From JAJTHC01 sp044348005 (GTDB taxonomy: Bacteria; Cyanobacteriota; Vampirovibrionia; Vampirovibrionales; JAJTHC01): 38,473 nucleotides of DNA. The notes under the pieces were generated by a model. It had not been told where the DNA came from. It saw only the letters and a list, made by a program, of their open reading frames with translations, and ran no database searches. Below are positions 23,606 through 31,529 of this stretch, piece after piece. The stretch is taken from NCBI GenBank assembly GCA_044348005.1, contig JBIKTR010000017.1:1-38473 (forward strand), read 5' to 3'. The position numbers and the translations under genes were made by a program. Position 1 is the first letter of the stretch. Each line of letters opens with the position of its first letter.

Positions 23606-24595
23606 TTAAAGTCCCTTGGCTACTTCAATGGCACCATAGGTCAAAATGCCATTACACCCCGCGCGCTTTAAGGCCAACAACGCTTCATGCAGGACTTTTT
23701 TACCATCTAGGTAACCGAGTTGGTGGGCGGCTTGAATCATCGCATATTCACCACTAACATGGTAAGCGAGCAAGGGCATTTGAGTCGTTTGCTTCAAGAG
23801 TTGAATCACATCCAGGTAAAAAGTCCCCGGTTTCACCATTAACATGTCTGCACCTTCTTGAATGTCTTGCTGAGCTTCGCGTAAGGCTTCTTGCAAATTG
23901 GCGGGATCCTGCTGGTAAGTGAGTTTAGAAGCCCCCCCCAAGTGACTCGAAGAGCCGACTGCCTCTCGAAACGGGCCATACAGGGCGGAAGCGTATTTCG
24001 CCGTATACGCAAAGAGTTTGGTGTCGTGAAAATGCGCGTGTTCAAGGGCTTCACGTAAGCCCCGAATGCGACCGTCCATCATATCAGAAGGGCCTAGGGC
24101 ATCGGCCCCTGCGTGTGCGTAGTTCAGGCCTTGTTTAATCAGGGCTTGAATGGTTTTGTCGTTATGAATGGTGTGATTCACCAGTAGGCCGTCGTGGCCA
24201 TGGGTGGTGTAAAGATCCAGGGCGACATCCACCATAATGCCCAAGTTAGGGCAGGCTTGCTGAATGGCGTGAATGGCGCGGCAGGCGAGGCTATTGGGGT
24301 TCCACGCTTCTTGGGCGTCTTCTGATTTAAGGGAATCTTCCACACACGCAAACAAAGCCACACAGGGTATGCCTAGGGATTCGGCTTCTTTGGCCACTTC
24401 TACGGCGCAATCCACACTATAACGCTGGACTGTAGGCAAACTGGGTATATCAACGCGTTGTTGAAACCCTTCCATAACAAAGAGCGGTTGAATGAGGTTT
24501 TGGGGCAAGAGTTGCGTTTCTTGAATGAGCGCACGGCTCCACGCATGCGAACGCATACGGCGGTTACGAGCAAGGGGGTACATACCTGTGAACAT
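23606..24595 (-). CDS. hemB: Porphobilinogen synthase (5-aminolevulinate dehydratase)
   Basis: HemB condenses two 5-aminolevulinate molecules into porphobilinogen, the first common step of tetrapyrrole synthesis. The two active-site lysines are Lys200 (AYTAKYASALYGPFR) and Lys255 (MVKPGTFYLD). The metal segment reads DVALDLYTTHGHDG: Ala125, Asp127 and Asp135 replace the three zinc cysteines of the Zn-dependent type, which marks the Mg-type enzyme of plants, cyanobacteria and Pseudomonas. Length 329 is normal. AAGGA precedes ATG 24595. It lies 14 nt after the cbiX-like gene and 2 nt before birA. Confidence 0.96.
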   Translation of the reverse strand: MFTGMYPLARNRRMRSHAWSRALIQETQLLPQNLIQPLFVMEGFQQRVDIPSLPTVQRYSVDCAVEVAKEAESLGIPCVALFACVEDSLKSEDAQEAWNPNSLACRAIHAIQQACPNLGIMVDVALDLYTTHGHDGLLVNHTIHNDKTIQALIKQGLNYAHAGADALGPSDMMDGRIRGLREALEHAHFHDTKLFAYTAKYASALYGPFREAVGSSSHLGGASKLTYQQDPANLQEALREAQQDIQEGADMLMVKPGTFYLDVIQLLKQTTQMPLLAYHVSGEYAMIQAAHQLGYLDGKKVLHEALLALKRAGCNGILTYGAIEVAKGL

Positions 24596-24609
24596 GAGGG
24601 ATTTCCTTT

Positions 24610-24981
24610 TTAAAGGGTTTTTAAAATAATATCTTGAAAAGCGTCTTGCACCAGCGGGTGCTCACCGATCGGAGGCAACACTTCCACGAGCAGGTGCGGA
24701 AAGCGTTGGGCAATTGAACGCTTCATCTCTTCAATTTCGTGAGCCACATGGGCGCCTGCCGCCATAAAGAGCGGTAAAATCTGAAGATGCGTCAAGTGTG
24801 AAACGTCGAGCGTGGCGAGGACGTCATCGGCGGTGGGGGAAGCCATTTCCATGTAGCACAAATCCACTAAAGCTTCAGGACGTTCGGCTTTAATGCGTTG
24901 AATCAGGGCTTGAAAGGGTTGCTTCCAGCGTTCGTCTCGACTGCCGTGAGCGACAAGCAGGGTAAAGGTGTTTGAACTCAT
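24610..24981 (-). CDS. CbiX/SirB-type sirohydrochlorin chelatase-like protein
   Basis: The 123-residue product matches the short, single-domain CbiX family, which inserts Co2+ or Fe2+ into sirohydrochlorin for cobalamin or siroheme. The class II chelatase signature LLVAHGSRDERWKQPF lies at the N terminus. LQILPLFMAAGAHVAHEIEE follows near 85-104, carrying the second conserved histidine region. The short form may function as a dimer, as in archaeal CbiXS. It is 2 nt after the membrane-protein stop and directly precedes hemB, which supports a tetrapyrrole role. The metal and pathway cannot be told apart from sequence alone. Confidence 0.85.
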   Translation of the reverse strand: MSSNTFTLLVAHGSRDERWKQPFQALIQRIKAERPEALVDLCYMEMASPTADDVLATLDVSHLTHLQILPLFMAAGAHVAHEIEEMKRSIAQRFPHLLVEVLPPIGEHPLVQDAFQDIILKTL

Positions 24982-24983
24982 TA

Positions 24984-25493
24984 TTACACCACCTTCTTAC
25001 TCAACAGCAGCCCAAGCGTCCACAACAACAGCCCACTGCGAAGCGTCCACGCCACGGTGCGAATCCAGTTGGTGTCAACCAAGCGATGAATCACGCTTAA
25101 GTCGTAGCCTCGTGAAAGGGCGTCATGGCAGGGAACAGAAAGAAAGGCGGTGGCGGCCCAAATCACAAACAACAGGGCCAAACCCGCCCACAACACCCAG
25201 GCAGGCACACCGAGCGATTTCGCCCAATAGAGGCACGCCAAGGCCGTCATTACTTCAATCATCATTAAGGGGCCCACAATGTAGGTAATGTTTCGGGCAT
25301 GCAAATGCACGTATTCTGTGAATTCGCTTGGCCCAATTTTCGCCAAAAGCGGGTAATGCACCCCTTGAATCAGCCAAATTAAACCCGTCATGGCAACGGT
25401 GCAAAAGGTTTGAATCAACAAGGCCACAACCGTGACTTGTGTGAGCGGTAAGGGGGCCGTTAGTGAAGTTGAAAGAGTCGTCCATAGGCTCAT
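24984..25493 (-). CDS. Four-helix integral membrane protein
   Basis: The 169-residue product has four predicted hydrophobic segments: about 18-43, 72-90, 98-118 and 145-165. Conserved-looking polar residues lie between them, including GVHYPLLAKIGPSEFTEYVHLHARN and LVDTNWIRTVAWTLRS. I do not recognise a named family with certainty; it recalls uncharacterised proteins often adjacent to FAD amine oxidases. It overlaps the FAD oxidase stop by 4 nt (ATGA), so translation is probably coupled. HemJ-type protoporphyrinogen oxidase was considered, but its histidine and tryptophan motifs are not seen. Confidence 0.7.
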   Translation of the reverse strand: MSLWTTLSTSLTAPLPLTQVTVVALLIQTFCTVAMTGLIWLIQGVHYPLLAKIGPSEFTEYVHLHARNITYIVGPLMMIEVMTALACLYWAKSLGVPAWVLWAGLALLFVIWAATAFLSVPCHDALSRGYDLSVIHRLVDTNWIRTVAWTLRSGLLLWTLGLLLSKKVV

Positions 25494-26860
25494 GGGGCAG
25501 TTTCCTTAAGGGTTGTGGGGGAAGGATTGAGTTGTTTTAAAATGTGTAAGGCCGCCAAACGACCTGAACGCAAGGCCCCGTTAATGGAGCCTGAATCGAG
25601 GGCATCGCTGGCGAATTGAATGTTCCACGTGTGCTGTAAATGGTGGAAGGCTTCTTCAAGGGCGGGGGCATCCGCACCGTAAACCACAGTCGAAGCGGGC
25701 AAGGCGTGTGGAATCACGTACTCGGCTTCCTTCTGCCAATAGGCCGTGCATGCCCCAAACCAGTCGTGAAGCTGACGGCGAACCTCCACTTCAAGGGAAG
25801 CGTTGCTTTGTTGAAGGGCGGTGTCTTTCAGCGTCACGCTCACCAACTGCTTGCCTGTTGGGGCGTATTCGGACGAAACGGCTGAAATAAAGCAAAGGTG
25901 TTCTATGAATCCTGATGCTTCGCCATTTAAATACAAGGCCGAACCCACCACGTGATGTGGCAAGGGGCCTTCAAAGGAAAAATAGAGATTTTTGGTGGCA
26001 TGTTGCGGCACGTCAAAGGCTTCATTCAACAGGCCAAAGGTTTCGGCCAAGGGGGTCGCCAACACCACAAAGCTCCCTTGAACGTCGGTGCCATCGGTCA
26101 GTGTTAAGGTTCGCGGCGAAGGATTTTGAGGGTCATAGGGCCCCAGTGATTGCACCCGTTGGTTCAGCCAGACTTGTTCAGGGGAAAGCGATTCAAGCAA
26201 TTGCTGAGCGATGGCTTGCATCCCCAAACGCGGCACCACGACTTGGCCAAGAGCGAAGCACTTAAACGTGTACAAAAACTTACGCACACTGGTGCTTAGT
26301 GTACTTTCTAAAAAAACGCCCCCGTAAAACGGCTTAAAAAACTGTTGAATATAGCGCGCACTAAAGCCGTAGCGTTGTAAAAACGCCAGAGTGCTTTGTT
26401 CGCTAAGGCTAAAAATCTCCGCGTCTTTCAGGCGCTTGGCATAAAGTGACAGCGTCAGTGTGAGCCATTTGTCTTTCAAGGTGCCAATGGGTGAAAAAAG
26501 GCCTTTTAGCAACTGAACGGGATCTCGAAAGGGATCACCGACTTGGTGAAAGGCCCCGTTATGGCGTATGACGGCGCCTGCGTAAAAGGGTTGAAAGTCA
26601 AGGGCCTTAAAATCTAAAAAGTGGCGGGCTTCTTCATAAGCGGTGTTGAAGGCCTGAAAACCGCGATCAAAAATAAACCCGTGATGCGTATCACTTTGCA
26701 TGCGCCCGCCAACAGAAGAATCGGCTTCAATCAGGAGAAAGGGAAGGCCGTGTTCTTGCAAGGTTTTGGCACAGGCCAAGCCCGCAAGCCCTGCGCCAAC
26801 AATAAGCACGGGGGCGCCCAGCGAAATAAGAGACGTCGTGTGTGTGTGTGAATCCATCAT
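25490..26860 (-). CDS. FAD-dependent amine-oxidase/phytoene-desaturase-like oxidoreductase
   Basis: The 456-residue protein begins with a Rossmann FAD motif, VLIVGAGLAGLACAKTLQEH, followed by LIEADSSVGGRMQSDTHHGFIFDRG, the standard signature of the flavin amine oxidase / carotenoid desaturase / protoporphyrinogen oxidase superfamily. A C-terminal FAD-contact segment reads FASDALDSGSINGALRSGRLAA. The substrate is not readable. It is the first gene of an operon with a membrane protein, CbiX, HemB and BirA, so oxidation of a porphyrinogen is one possibility and a carotenoid or amine another. Minus-strand TACAAT lies only 6 nt before the ATG, which could mean a leaderless message or an internal start. 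Confidence 0.85.
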   Translation of the reverse strand: MMDSHTHTTSLISLGAPVLIVGAGLAGLACAKTLQEHGLPFLLIEADSSVGGRMQSDTHHGFIFDRGFQAFNTAYEEARHFLDFKALDFQPFYAGAVIRHNGAFHQVGDPFRDPVQLLKGLFSPIGTLKDKWLTLTLSLYAKRLKDAEIFSLSEQSTLAFLQRYGFSARYIQQFFKPFYGGVFLESTLSTSVRKFLYTFKCFALGQVVVPRLGMQAIAQQLLESLSPEQVWLNQRVQSLGPYDPQNPSPRTLTLTDGTDVQGSFVVLATPLAETFGLLNEAFDVPQHATKNLYFSFEGPLPHHVVGSALYLNGEASGFIEHLCFISAVSSEYAPTGKQLVSVTLKDTALQQSNASLEVEVRRQLHDWFGACTAYWQKEAEYVIPHALPASTVVYGADAPALEEAFHHLQHTWNIQFASDALDSGSINGALRSGRLAALHILKQLNPSPTTLKETAP

Positions 26861-26915
26861 TTTTTTATTGTACCCTAAAGCCTATAAAAAAAACCAGTGA
26901 CGGAAAATCAAACAG

Positions 26916-26946
26916 AAAAAAAGGGGATGTTGTTTTAAGGCATCCC
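26916..26946 (-). terminator. Rho-independent terminator downstream of eda
   Basis: GGGATG (26924-26929) pairs with CATCCC (26941-26946). On the minus strand the stem is followed by CC and a T7 run (26916-26922). It separates the aldolase gene from the FAD oxidase operon. Confidence 0.7.
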
Positions 26947-26947
26947 T

Positions 26948-27200
26948 CTCTCTGCAATCACACTAAAGCGTTCAACTTGGTTTGCTGTAATAAGGCATGA
27001 ACGCGGGACATCGCACTTACAAGGGGGTGCAAGTAAACGACGCTTTTCCTTACAAGGGGCTACCTAAGCAACACCTCCAGCACTATTACTTTAACAAATA
27101 GAGCATCAGGTGCGCCTTATTTTGCACGAACTTCCTCCATGTAGAGGAGACGATTCAAGAACGCACATAAAAGCCCACATAACGCTATATGGAAGTTTCG
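26948..27200 (-). other. Noncoding 3' region of eda with possible RNA structure
   Basis: No credible gene is present over this 250-nt stretch, which runs from the eda stop to the terminator. On the minus strand small stems are visible, for example CTCC-TCTACAT-GGAG and GTGC-AAAATAAG-GCGCAC at about 27110-27150. It could be a plain 3' UTR or a small RNA. I could not match it to tmRNA, SRP RNA, RNase P or a known riboswitch. Confidence 0.3.
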
Positions 27201-27854
27201 TCAACCAAGCAAAGCCTTTAAATCCCGCTGAAAGCCAGAAGAATCGCGCGCCTTTAACTGATCGGGTCTTGGCATCAGGCAAGTGCCCATTCCAACGGCC
27301 CACGCGCCAGCTTCCAAATAGCGGTTGACTTGGGAAGGATGCACCCCTCCAAAGGGCATTAGCTTGGCTTCAGGGAAGGGGGCTTTCATGGTTTTAAGGG
27401 TACTTGAACCCCCAAGCGGTTCGGCTGGGAACCATTTGACGGCTTCAACGCCTAAGGCCAAGGCGTGCATCAATTCAGAAGGGGTGGCAACACCCGCCAT
27501 ATATAAAATATCTCTTTCCTTAAAGCCTTTAATGGCTTGCTTTAAGGGGGCTTCTTCCAACAACCCAGGGCTGGCCACAAAATCCGGAGGAAACGGCATT
27601 TCAAGCACGGTTTCCACTTGCAGGGGGGTTGTTAAAGTGCCTAGCCCAATAAGGACATGGGGAGGAATCCAGCGGGGGCGGGGGGCGTTGAAGAAAGCGC
27701 TAATCTGTGGGGTGGTGAAGGTGAATTCAACACAGGTAAAGTGGGCTTGAAGCAGTTGTTCCGCCGTCCAAAGCGCGTCACTCAATGAAGAAGCGCGTAT
27801 GACGGGGATTTGCTTTTGAAAGAGGTGCTGAAGGGTCGTTTCAATAAAGGTCAT
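27201..27854 (-). CDS. eda: KDPG/KHG aldolase family protein
   Basis: The 217-residue (alpha/beta)8 class I aldolase would split 2-keto-3-deoxy-6-phosphogluconate into pyruvate and glyceraldehyde 3-phosphate. Family features are IPVIRASS near 16, CVEFTFTTP with Glu43, LIGLGTLTT, ASPGLLEE, and AVKWFPAEPLGG with Schiff-base Lys140. PFGGVHPSQVNRYLEAGA completes the phosphate site. The Arg normally four residues after the Glu is Thr47, so the substrate could differ (for example KHG or a related keto-acid). No edd or sugar kinase gene is adjacent. The start is ATG 27854, 8 nt after the tolC-like stop, so it may be the last gene of the exporter transcript. Confidence 0.85.
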   Translation of the reverse strand: MTFIETTLQHLFQKQIPVIRASSLSDALWTAEQLLQAHFTCVEFTFTTPQISAFFNAPRPRWIPPHVLIGLGTLTTPLQVETVLEMPFPPDFVASPGLLEEAPLKQAIKGFKERDILYMAGVATPSELMHALALGVEAVKWFPAEPLGGSSTLKTMKAPFPEAKLMPFGGVHPSQVNRYLEAGAWAVGMGTCLMPRPDQLKARDSSGFQRDLKALLG

Positions 27855-27862
27855 GCGCTGAC

Positions 27863-29413
27863 TTAAAAACCTCCACCCAGTTCACGTTGAAGGTGGTTCC
27901 ACGCCATCAGGGCATCCTGCCGAGCCGTAACGGTTGCCAGACGCTTTTGCAATAAGGCATCTTGCTGGCTTAAGGTTAAAATATAGGAGGTCACCCCAGC
28001 CTTATATCGCACTTGGCTCAGCACGTACTGTTCTTCAGCGATCTGTTCTTGAGATTCTGCTAGTGTCGTCGCTTCCAAACGCTGTTTTAAGTCAATGAGC
28101 GCGTTTTCAGCATTACGACCCGCCAAAAGCAGTTGATTTTGATACAAGCGCCCCAGCGATTCATAGATCGCTTTTTGCTGTTTAAGGTTGGCTTTAATGG
28201 CTCCCCCAGCAAATAATTGTTGCGCCAAAGACGCCCCAACGGACGCCAAGAGACTGTCCCAAGAAAACCAGTTGCTTAGTTTCGTTGAAGCCAAACCAGC
28301 TTGAGCGCTCAGCGTAAAACTAGGTAAAAACATCCGCCGAGCCACCTTAACATCCACCCCCGCAGCTTGGAGCTGTAGCTCACTCATGCCGACATCAGGG
28401 CGGTGTAAGAGACGATCCGACTCAATCGAAGTCCACGCCAAAAAGGGCGCTAAATCCACGCGACGAAGGTATTCCGTAGGCACAAGGCTTGTATCCTTCC
28501 ACACAAAGCCATTCACCGGCTGGCCTGCCAAGTAAGACGCCTCATGTTCCAACAAACCCGCTTCGTTTTTTAAGACGGTAATCGACGTTTTAAGCGTTTC
28601 AAGTGCTTGCTTACGAAGGAGTAGATTGTCTTTCGATTCAAGGCCTGCTTGGTAATTTTCCCGTTGAAGATGTTCCCATTCTTCAAGCACCGTCAAGCGT
28701 TGAAGGCTTAATTCCAAACGACTTTCTGTTGCAATGGATTGAATCGCTGTATTAACGGCATGTTCAGCCAGTGCCAATTCCATGTCTCGTAACTTAAGGG
28801 CTTCGGCTTCATAACGCAAGCGCAGGGCCTGAGTTTGCAAGTGATTTTTACCCAGCCAGTCCACTTCATAGTTTAAGGTTAAAGGCAAATTGTAGATGTT
28901 AAACGTCGAACCGGGGGAAAAGACGTTGGCCCCGCCTGAACTAAATTGCGACGCACGCGGGGAGATCAGATTCTTAGAGTTTTTTTGCTTGATCCAGTTT
29001 GCGCCTAGGCTTAGGGTGGGCAGTTCTAGGGCAAATTGCTTACGAAGGGCTTGCTGTTGGGCTTTTAAATCAAATTCTTTGGCCCGCAGTTCCAAATTAT
29101 TTAGCAACGCGGTAATGACAAAGGCCCGTAAATCATCCCGACCGTAAGCGTCCCACCACGTGGTGGAAACCAAAAATTCAGGGGTCAAATACGTGGGCAT
29201 CGCTTTGTTGAGGGGGTGCAAGGGTTCAAGCGCGTTTTCTTCTGGAACAGGGGGCGCGAGACTAGGGGAAGGGGCAGGTTTGATTAAAGGCGTCGGCTGG
29301 GGGTACTGTTCATTTAAATCGGGCTGAGCAAGCGCCATTGGTCCGAAAATGACCCAAGCACTCAACACCACCCCAACGCTTTGCGTCAAGGACTGAAAGG
29401 GCGTGTGCGTCAT
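27863..29413 (-). CDS. TolC/NodT-type outer-membrane efflux protein
   Basis: The 516-residue protein is a trimeric outer-membrane channel subunit. An N-terminal signal peptide (ending about residue 29, MALAQ) leads to a Pro-rich linker. Two repeats of long coiled-coil helices follow, for example LELRAKEFDLKAQQQALRKQ and ALETLKTSITVLKNEAG. The LLHRPDVGMSELQLQAAGVD block near 340 is diagnostic of NodT/CusC-like OEPs. The final repeat reads SQVRYKAGVTSYILTLSQQD. It overlaps the upstream membrane-fusion gene by 4 nt (ATGA). It indicates a Gram-negative envelope and completes the exporter encoded by the next three genes. Confidence 0.93.
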   Translation of the reverse strand: MTHTPFQSLTQSVGVVLSAWVIFGPMALAQPDLNEQYPQPTPLIKPAPSPSLAPPVPEENALEPLHPLNKAMPTYLTPEFLVSTTWWDAYGRDDLRAFVITALLNNLELRAKEFDLKAQQQALRKQFALELPTLSLGANWIKQKNSKNLISPRASQFSSGGANVFSPGSTFNIYNLPLTLNYEVDWLGKNHLQTQALRLRYEAEALKLRDMELALAEHAVNTAIQSIATESRLELSLQRLTVLEEWEHLQRENYQAGLESKDNLLLRKQALETLKTSITVLKNEAGLLEHEASYLAGQPVNGFVWKDTSLVPTEYLRRVDLAPFLAWTSIESDRLLHRPDVGMSELQLQAAGVDVKVARRMFLPSFTLSAQAGLASTKLSNWFSWDSLLASVGASLAQQLFAGGAIKANLKQQKAIYESLGRLYQNQLLLAGRNAENALIDLKQRLEATTLAESQEQIAEEQYVLSQVRYKAGVTSYILTLSQQDALLQKRLATVTARQDALMAWNHLQRELGGGF

Positions 29414-30669
29414 CGGGTGGCTCCTGTGTGTTGAGGGGTGGACGCTTCTTTTAGCGGATCTTCTAGCGGAAAGTCCAAGTCGTCGTCTAAAGCAGTGGTC
29501 GCGGTGTGTTGAGGCTTAAAGGAATCGGCGTTTAAGTAGACGTCGACTTGTTGACCAGGGTAAACGCTAAAATCAGCGGGAGGCGTAAAACGATAAATCA
29601 GTTGTAAGACTCTAACATCATTACGTTCTGCGGTTCCCCCAGTCAACGAAACCTTCGGCACCATAAACGGTTCAATGCGTTCAAAGTGTAAGGGAAACGA
29701 CAGTTTACTATTGCCCTTAATAAAGGCTTTGGCCTGCATACCCGCTTGCACTTGAGGGGCCAACACTTCATCAATATCCACACGCACTTGTAAGGCCTTT
29801 ACATCACCCATTAAAATAGCGGGTTCACTGCTTTTGCCCGACATTTGCATGAGCTGGACGGTCTCGCCTACGCGCACATTCAATTGAAGAATGGTGCCGT
29901 CTTTAGGGGCTTTAATCACGGCTTGCGCCAGTTGCACGTCCAGTTCCTTCACTTGAGCCAACACGCTTTGCATTGAAGCGCTTGATTCATTGACCAAGGC
30001 CTTGGCTTCGTCTAATTCGGGCTGCCAAGCGCCCGCTAAAGTCGCATTGAGATTGGCTTGGGCTTCTTCTAATTGAGCGGTTGTTACTTCCACACTTAAG
30101 CGCTGTTGTGCCAAGTCTTGTTCACTAATGGCGCGAGAATCGGCGATGCTTTCAAGCCGTTTGAGCTTGTCTTTTTCTTTGTTTAAACTGGCACGTAAGC
30201 TTGCGACTTTTGCCTTGAGCGGGGGCAGATTAACGTTTCGAGGTTCTGAACCCAAACGATGTAAGCGAGCTTGAGCCGCTGTTAATCGAGATTTAGACGC
30301 CGTTGCTTCAGCCAAGAGCCGTTGATGCTGGGCGTCTAAAATAGAGGTGTCTAGCTTGAAGAGGGCCTGCCCTTTTTTGACGACTTGATCTTCTTTCACA
30401 TAAATCGCGACGACTTTTCCGCTATAAAACGGCGCAACCTTAACGGCTTCATCAACAGGTTCTACAATGCCCACCCCTGTAACCGCATTTTCATAAGGGG
30501 AAGAAGCGGGCGTGCGCGTTGGTTCGCGTTCAGGTTCTGCCACCACTTGGGTATTGACGTAATACAACATAATCAACACGCCTAAAATCGCAATAGGAAT
30601 CGTTCTTGAAAAGGGAATCAGTTTCCAGTTAAGGGACTTGAGGTTTTTTTTCTGAAAGGGATTGAGCAT
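29410..30669 (-). CDS. HlyD/DevB-family membrane fusion protein
   Basis: The 419-residue periplasmic adaptor links the inner-membrane ABC transporter to the TolC-like channel. A single membrane anchor lies at about 22-41 (TIPIAILGVLIMLYYVN). The lipoyl/biotinyl-like half-motif VAPFYSGKVVAIYVKEDQVV is near 78-97. A long coiled-coil hairpin at about 115-245 and the second half-motif IKAPKDGTILQLNVRVGETV follow. A beta-barrel region closes the protein. It resembles cyanobacterial DevB, the glycolipid exporter adaptor. ATG 30669 has AAGGA about 10 nt upstream. It is 80 nt after the ATPase stop. Confidence 0.92.
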   Translation of the reverse strand: MLNPFQKKNLKSLNWKLIPFSRTIPIAILGVLIMLYYVNTQVVAEPEREPTRTPASSPYENAVTGVGIVEPVDEAVKVAPFYSGKVVAIYVKEDQVVKKGQALFKLDTSILDAQHQRLLAEATASKSRLTAAQARLHRLGSEPRNVNLPPLKAKVASLRASLNKEKDKLKRLESIADSRAISEQDLAQQRLSVEVTTAQLEEAQANLNATLAGAWQPELDEAKALVNESSASMQSVLAQVKELDVQLAQAVIKAPKDGTILQLNVRVGETVQLMQMSGKSSEPAILMGDVKALQVRVDIDEVLAPQVQAGMQAKAFIKGNSKLSFPLHFERIEPFMVPKVSLTGGTAERNDVRVLQLIYRFTPPADFSVYPGQQVDVYLNADSFKPQHTATTALDDDLDFPLEDPLKEASTPQHTGATR

Positions 30670-30749
30670 CGGAAGGAGTCCTTTTTTAAGCGGGGAAGTA
30701 CAGAGGGGCGAGCCTCACAAGGGAAGATCAGGCAAACGTAAGGGAACGT

Positions 30750-31514
30750 CTAAGCCGTTGAAGGCGAGGGGTTAGACGTGGCTTTGGCCCACGCTTCGGC
30801 GTCTTGATGAGTGGCCAGAATGCGTCCGTCTTCCATTTCCACTAAGTAGTCCGCATACTGGTAGATGCGGTTGTCATGGGTGACGATGATCACGGCGCGG
30901 TCTTCTTGTTGAGCGATCTTTTTTAACAGTTCCATAATCAGGCGACCTGTTTTACCGTCTAGCGCGGAAGTGGGTTCATCGCAAATAAGGAGTTTAGGGT
31001 CGTTGACTAAGGCACGGGCAATGGCCACGCGTTGTTGTTGCCCCCCTGAAAAGTCTTTGGGCGTGGCGTAGGGTCTGTCTCCCAACCCGACTTTGCCCAG
31101 CCATTCAATTGCCGTTTCAATGGCTTTGTCATGCGGAACCCCTTGAATCAATAAGGGGATCGCCACATTTTCAGCAATACTAATGGTGTTGATTAAGTTA
31201 AACTGTTGAAAAATAAAGCCCACATTATTACGACGAAACTCGGCTTTTTGCTGTTGATTAAACGCGTGAATGGTGGTGTGTAAGACGTTAATCTCTCCAG
31301 AATCGGGGGTTAAAATGCCCGCAATAATACTAATCAACGTGGTTTTTCCGCATCCACTAGGGCCAACAACGTAGGTCATCGCCCCAGCGGGAAAATCCAG
31401 CGTGATGTCATGCAAAACGGTTTGAGATTCACCTTCATTGTCAAAACTTTTATAGACATGCTGTAAGGCAATGGCCGGTTCTTTGGAAGGTTTTAAGGCA
31501 GGGGTGGCAAGCAT
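30750..31514 (-). CDS. ABC transporter ATP-binding protein (DevA/LolD-MacB type)
   Basis: The 254-residue ATPase energises the exporter. Walker A is VGPSGCGKTTLI, the Q-loop is FIFQQFNL, and the signature is FSGGQQQRVAIARAL. Walker B is LLICDEPTSALDG, and the H-loop is VIIVTHDNRIYQYAD. The pattern matches the lipoprotein/antimicrobial-peptide ABC exporter ATPases that pair with FtsX-type permeases. ATG 31514 is chosen because AAGGA is 9 nt upstream; a TTG at 31520 would be too close. It is 15 nt after the permease stop. Confidence 0.93.
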   Translation of the reverse strand: MLATPALKPSKEPAIALQHVYKSFDNEGESQTVLHDITLDFPAGAMTYVVGPSGCGKTTLISIIAGILTPDSGEINVLHTTIHAFNQQQKAEFRRNNVGFIFQQFNLINTISIAENVAIPLLIQGVPHDKAIETAIEWLGKVGLGDRPYATPKDFSGGQQQRVAIARALVNDPKLLICDEPTSALDGKTGRLIMELLKKIAQQEDRAVIIVTHDNRIYQYADYLVEMEDGRILATHQDAEAWAKATSNPSPSTA

Positions 31515-31529
31515 GGGCAAGAATCCTTA

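Noticed and set aside
27100..27160. RNase P-like GGAGGAAGTTC on the minus strand
   Set aside because: The consensus GAGGAAAGTCC is not matched exactly, and the other conserved regions of RNase P RNA are absent.
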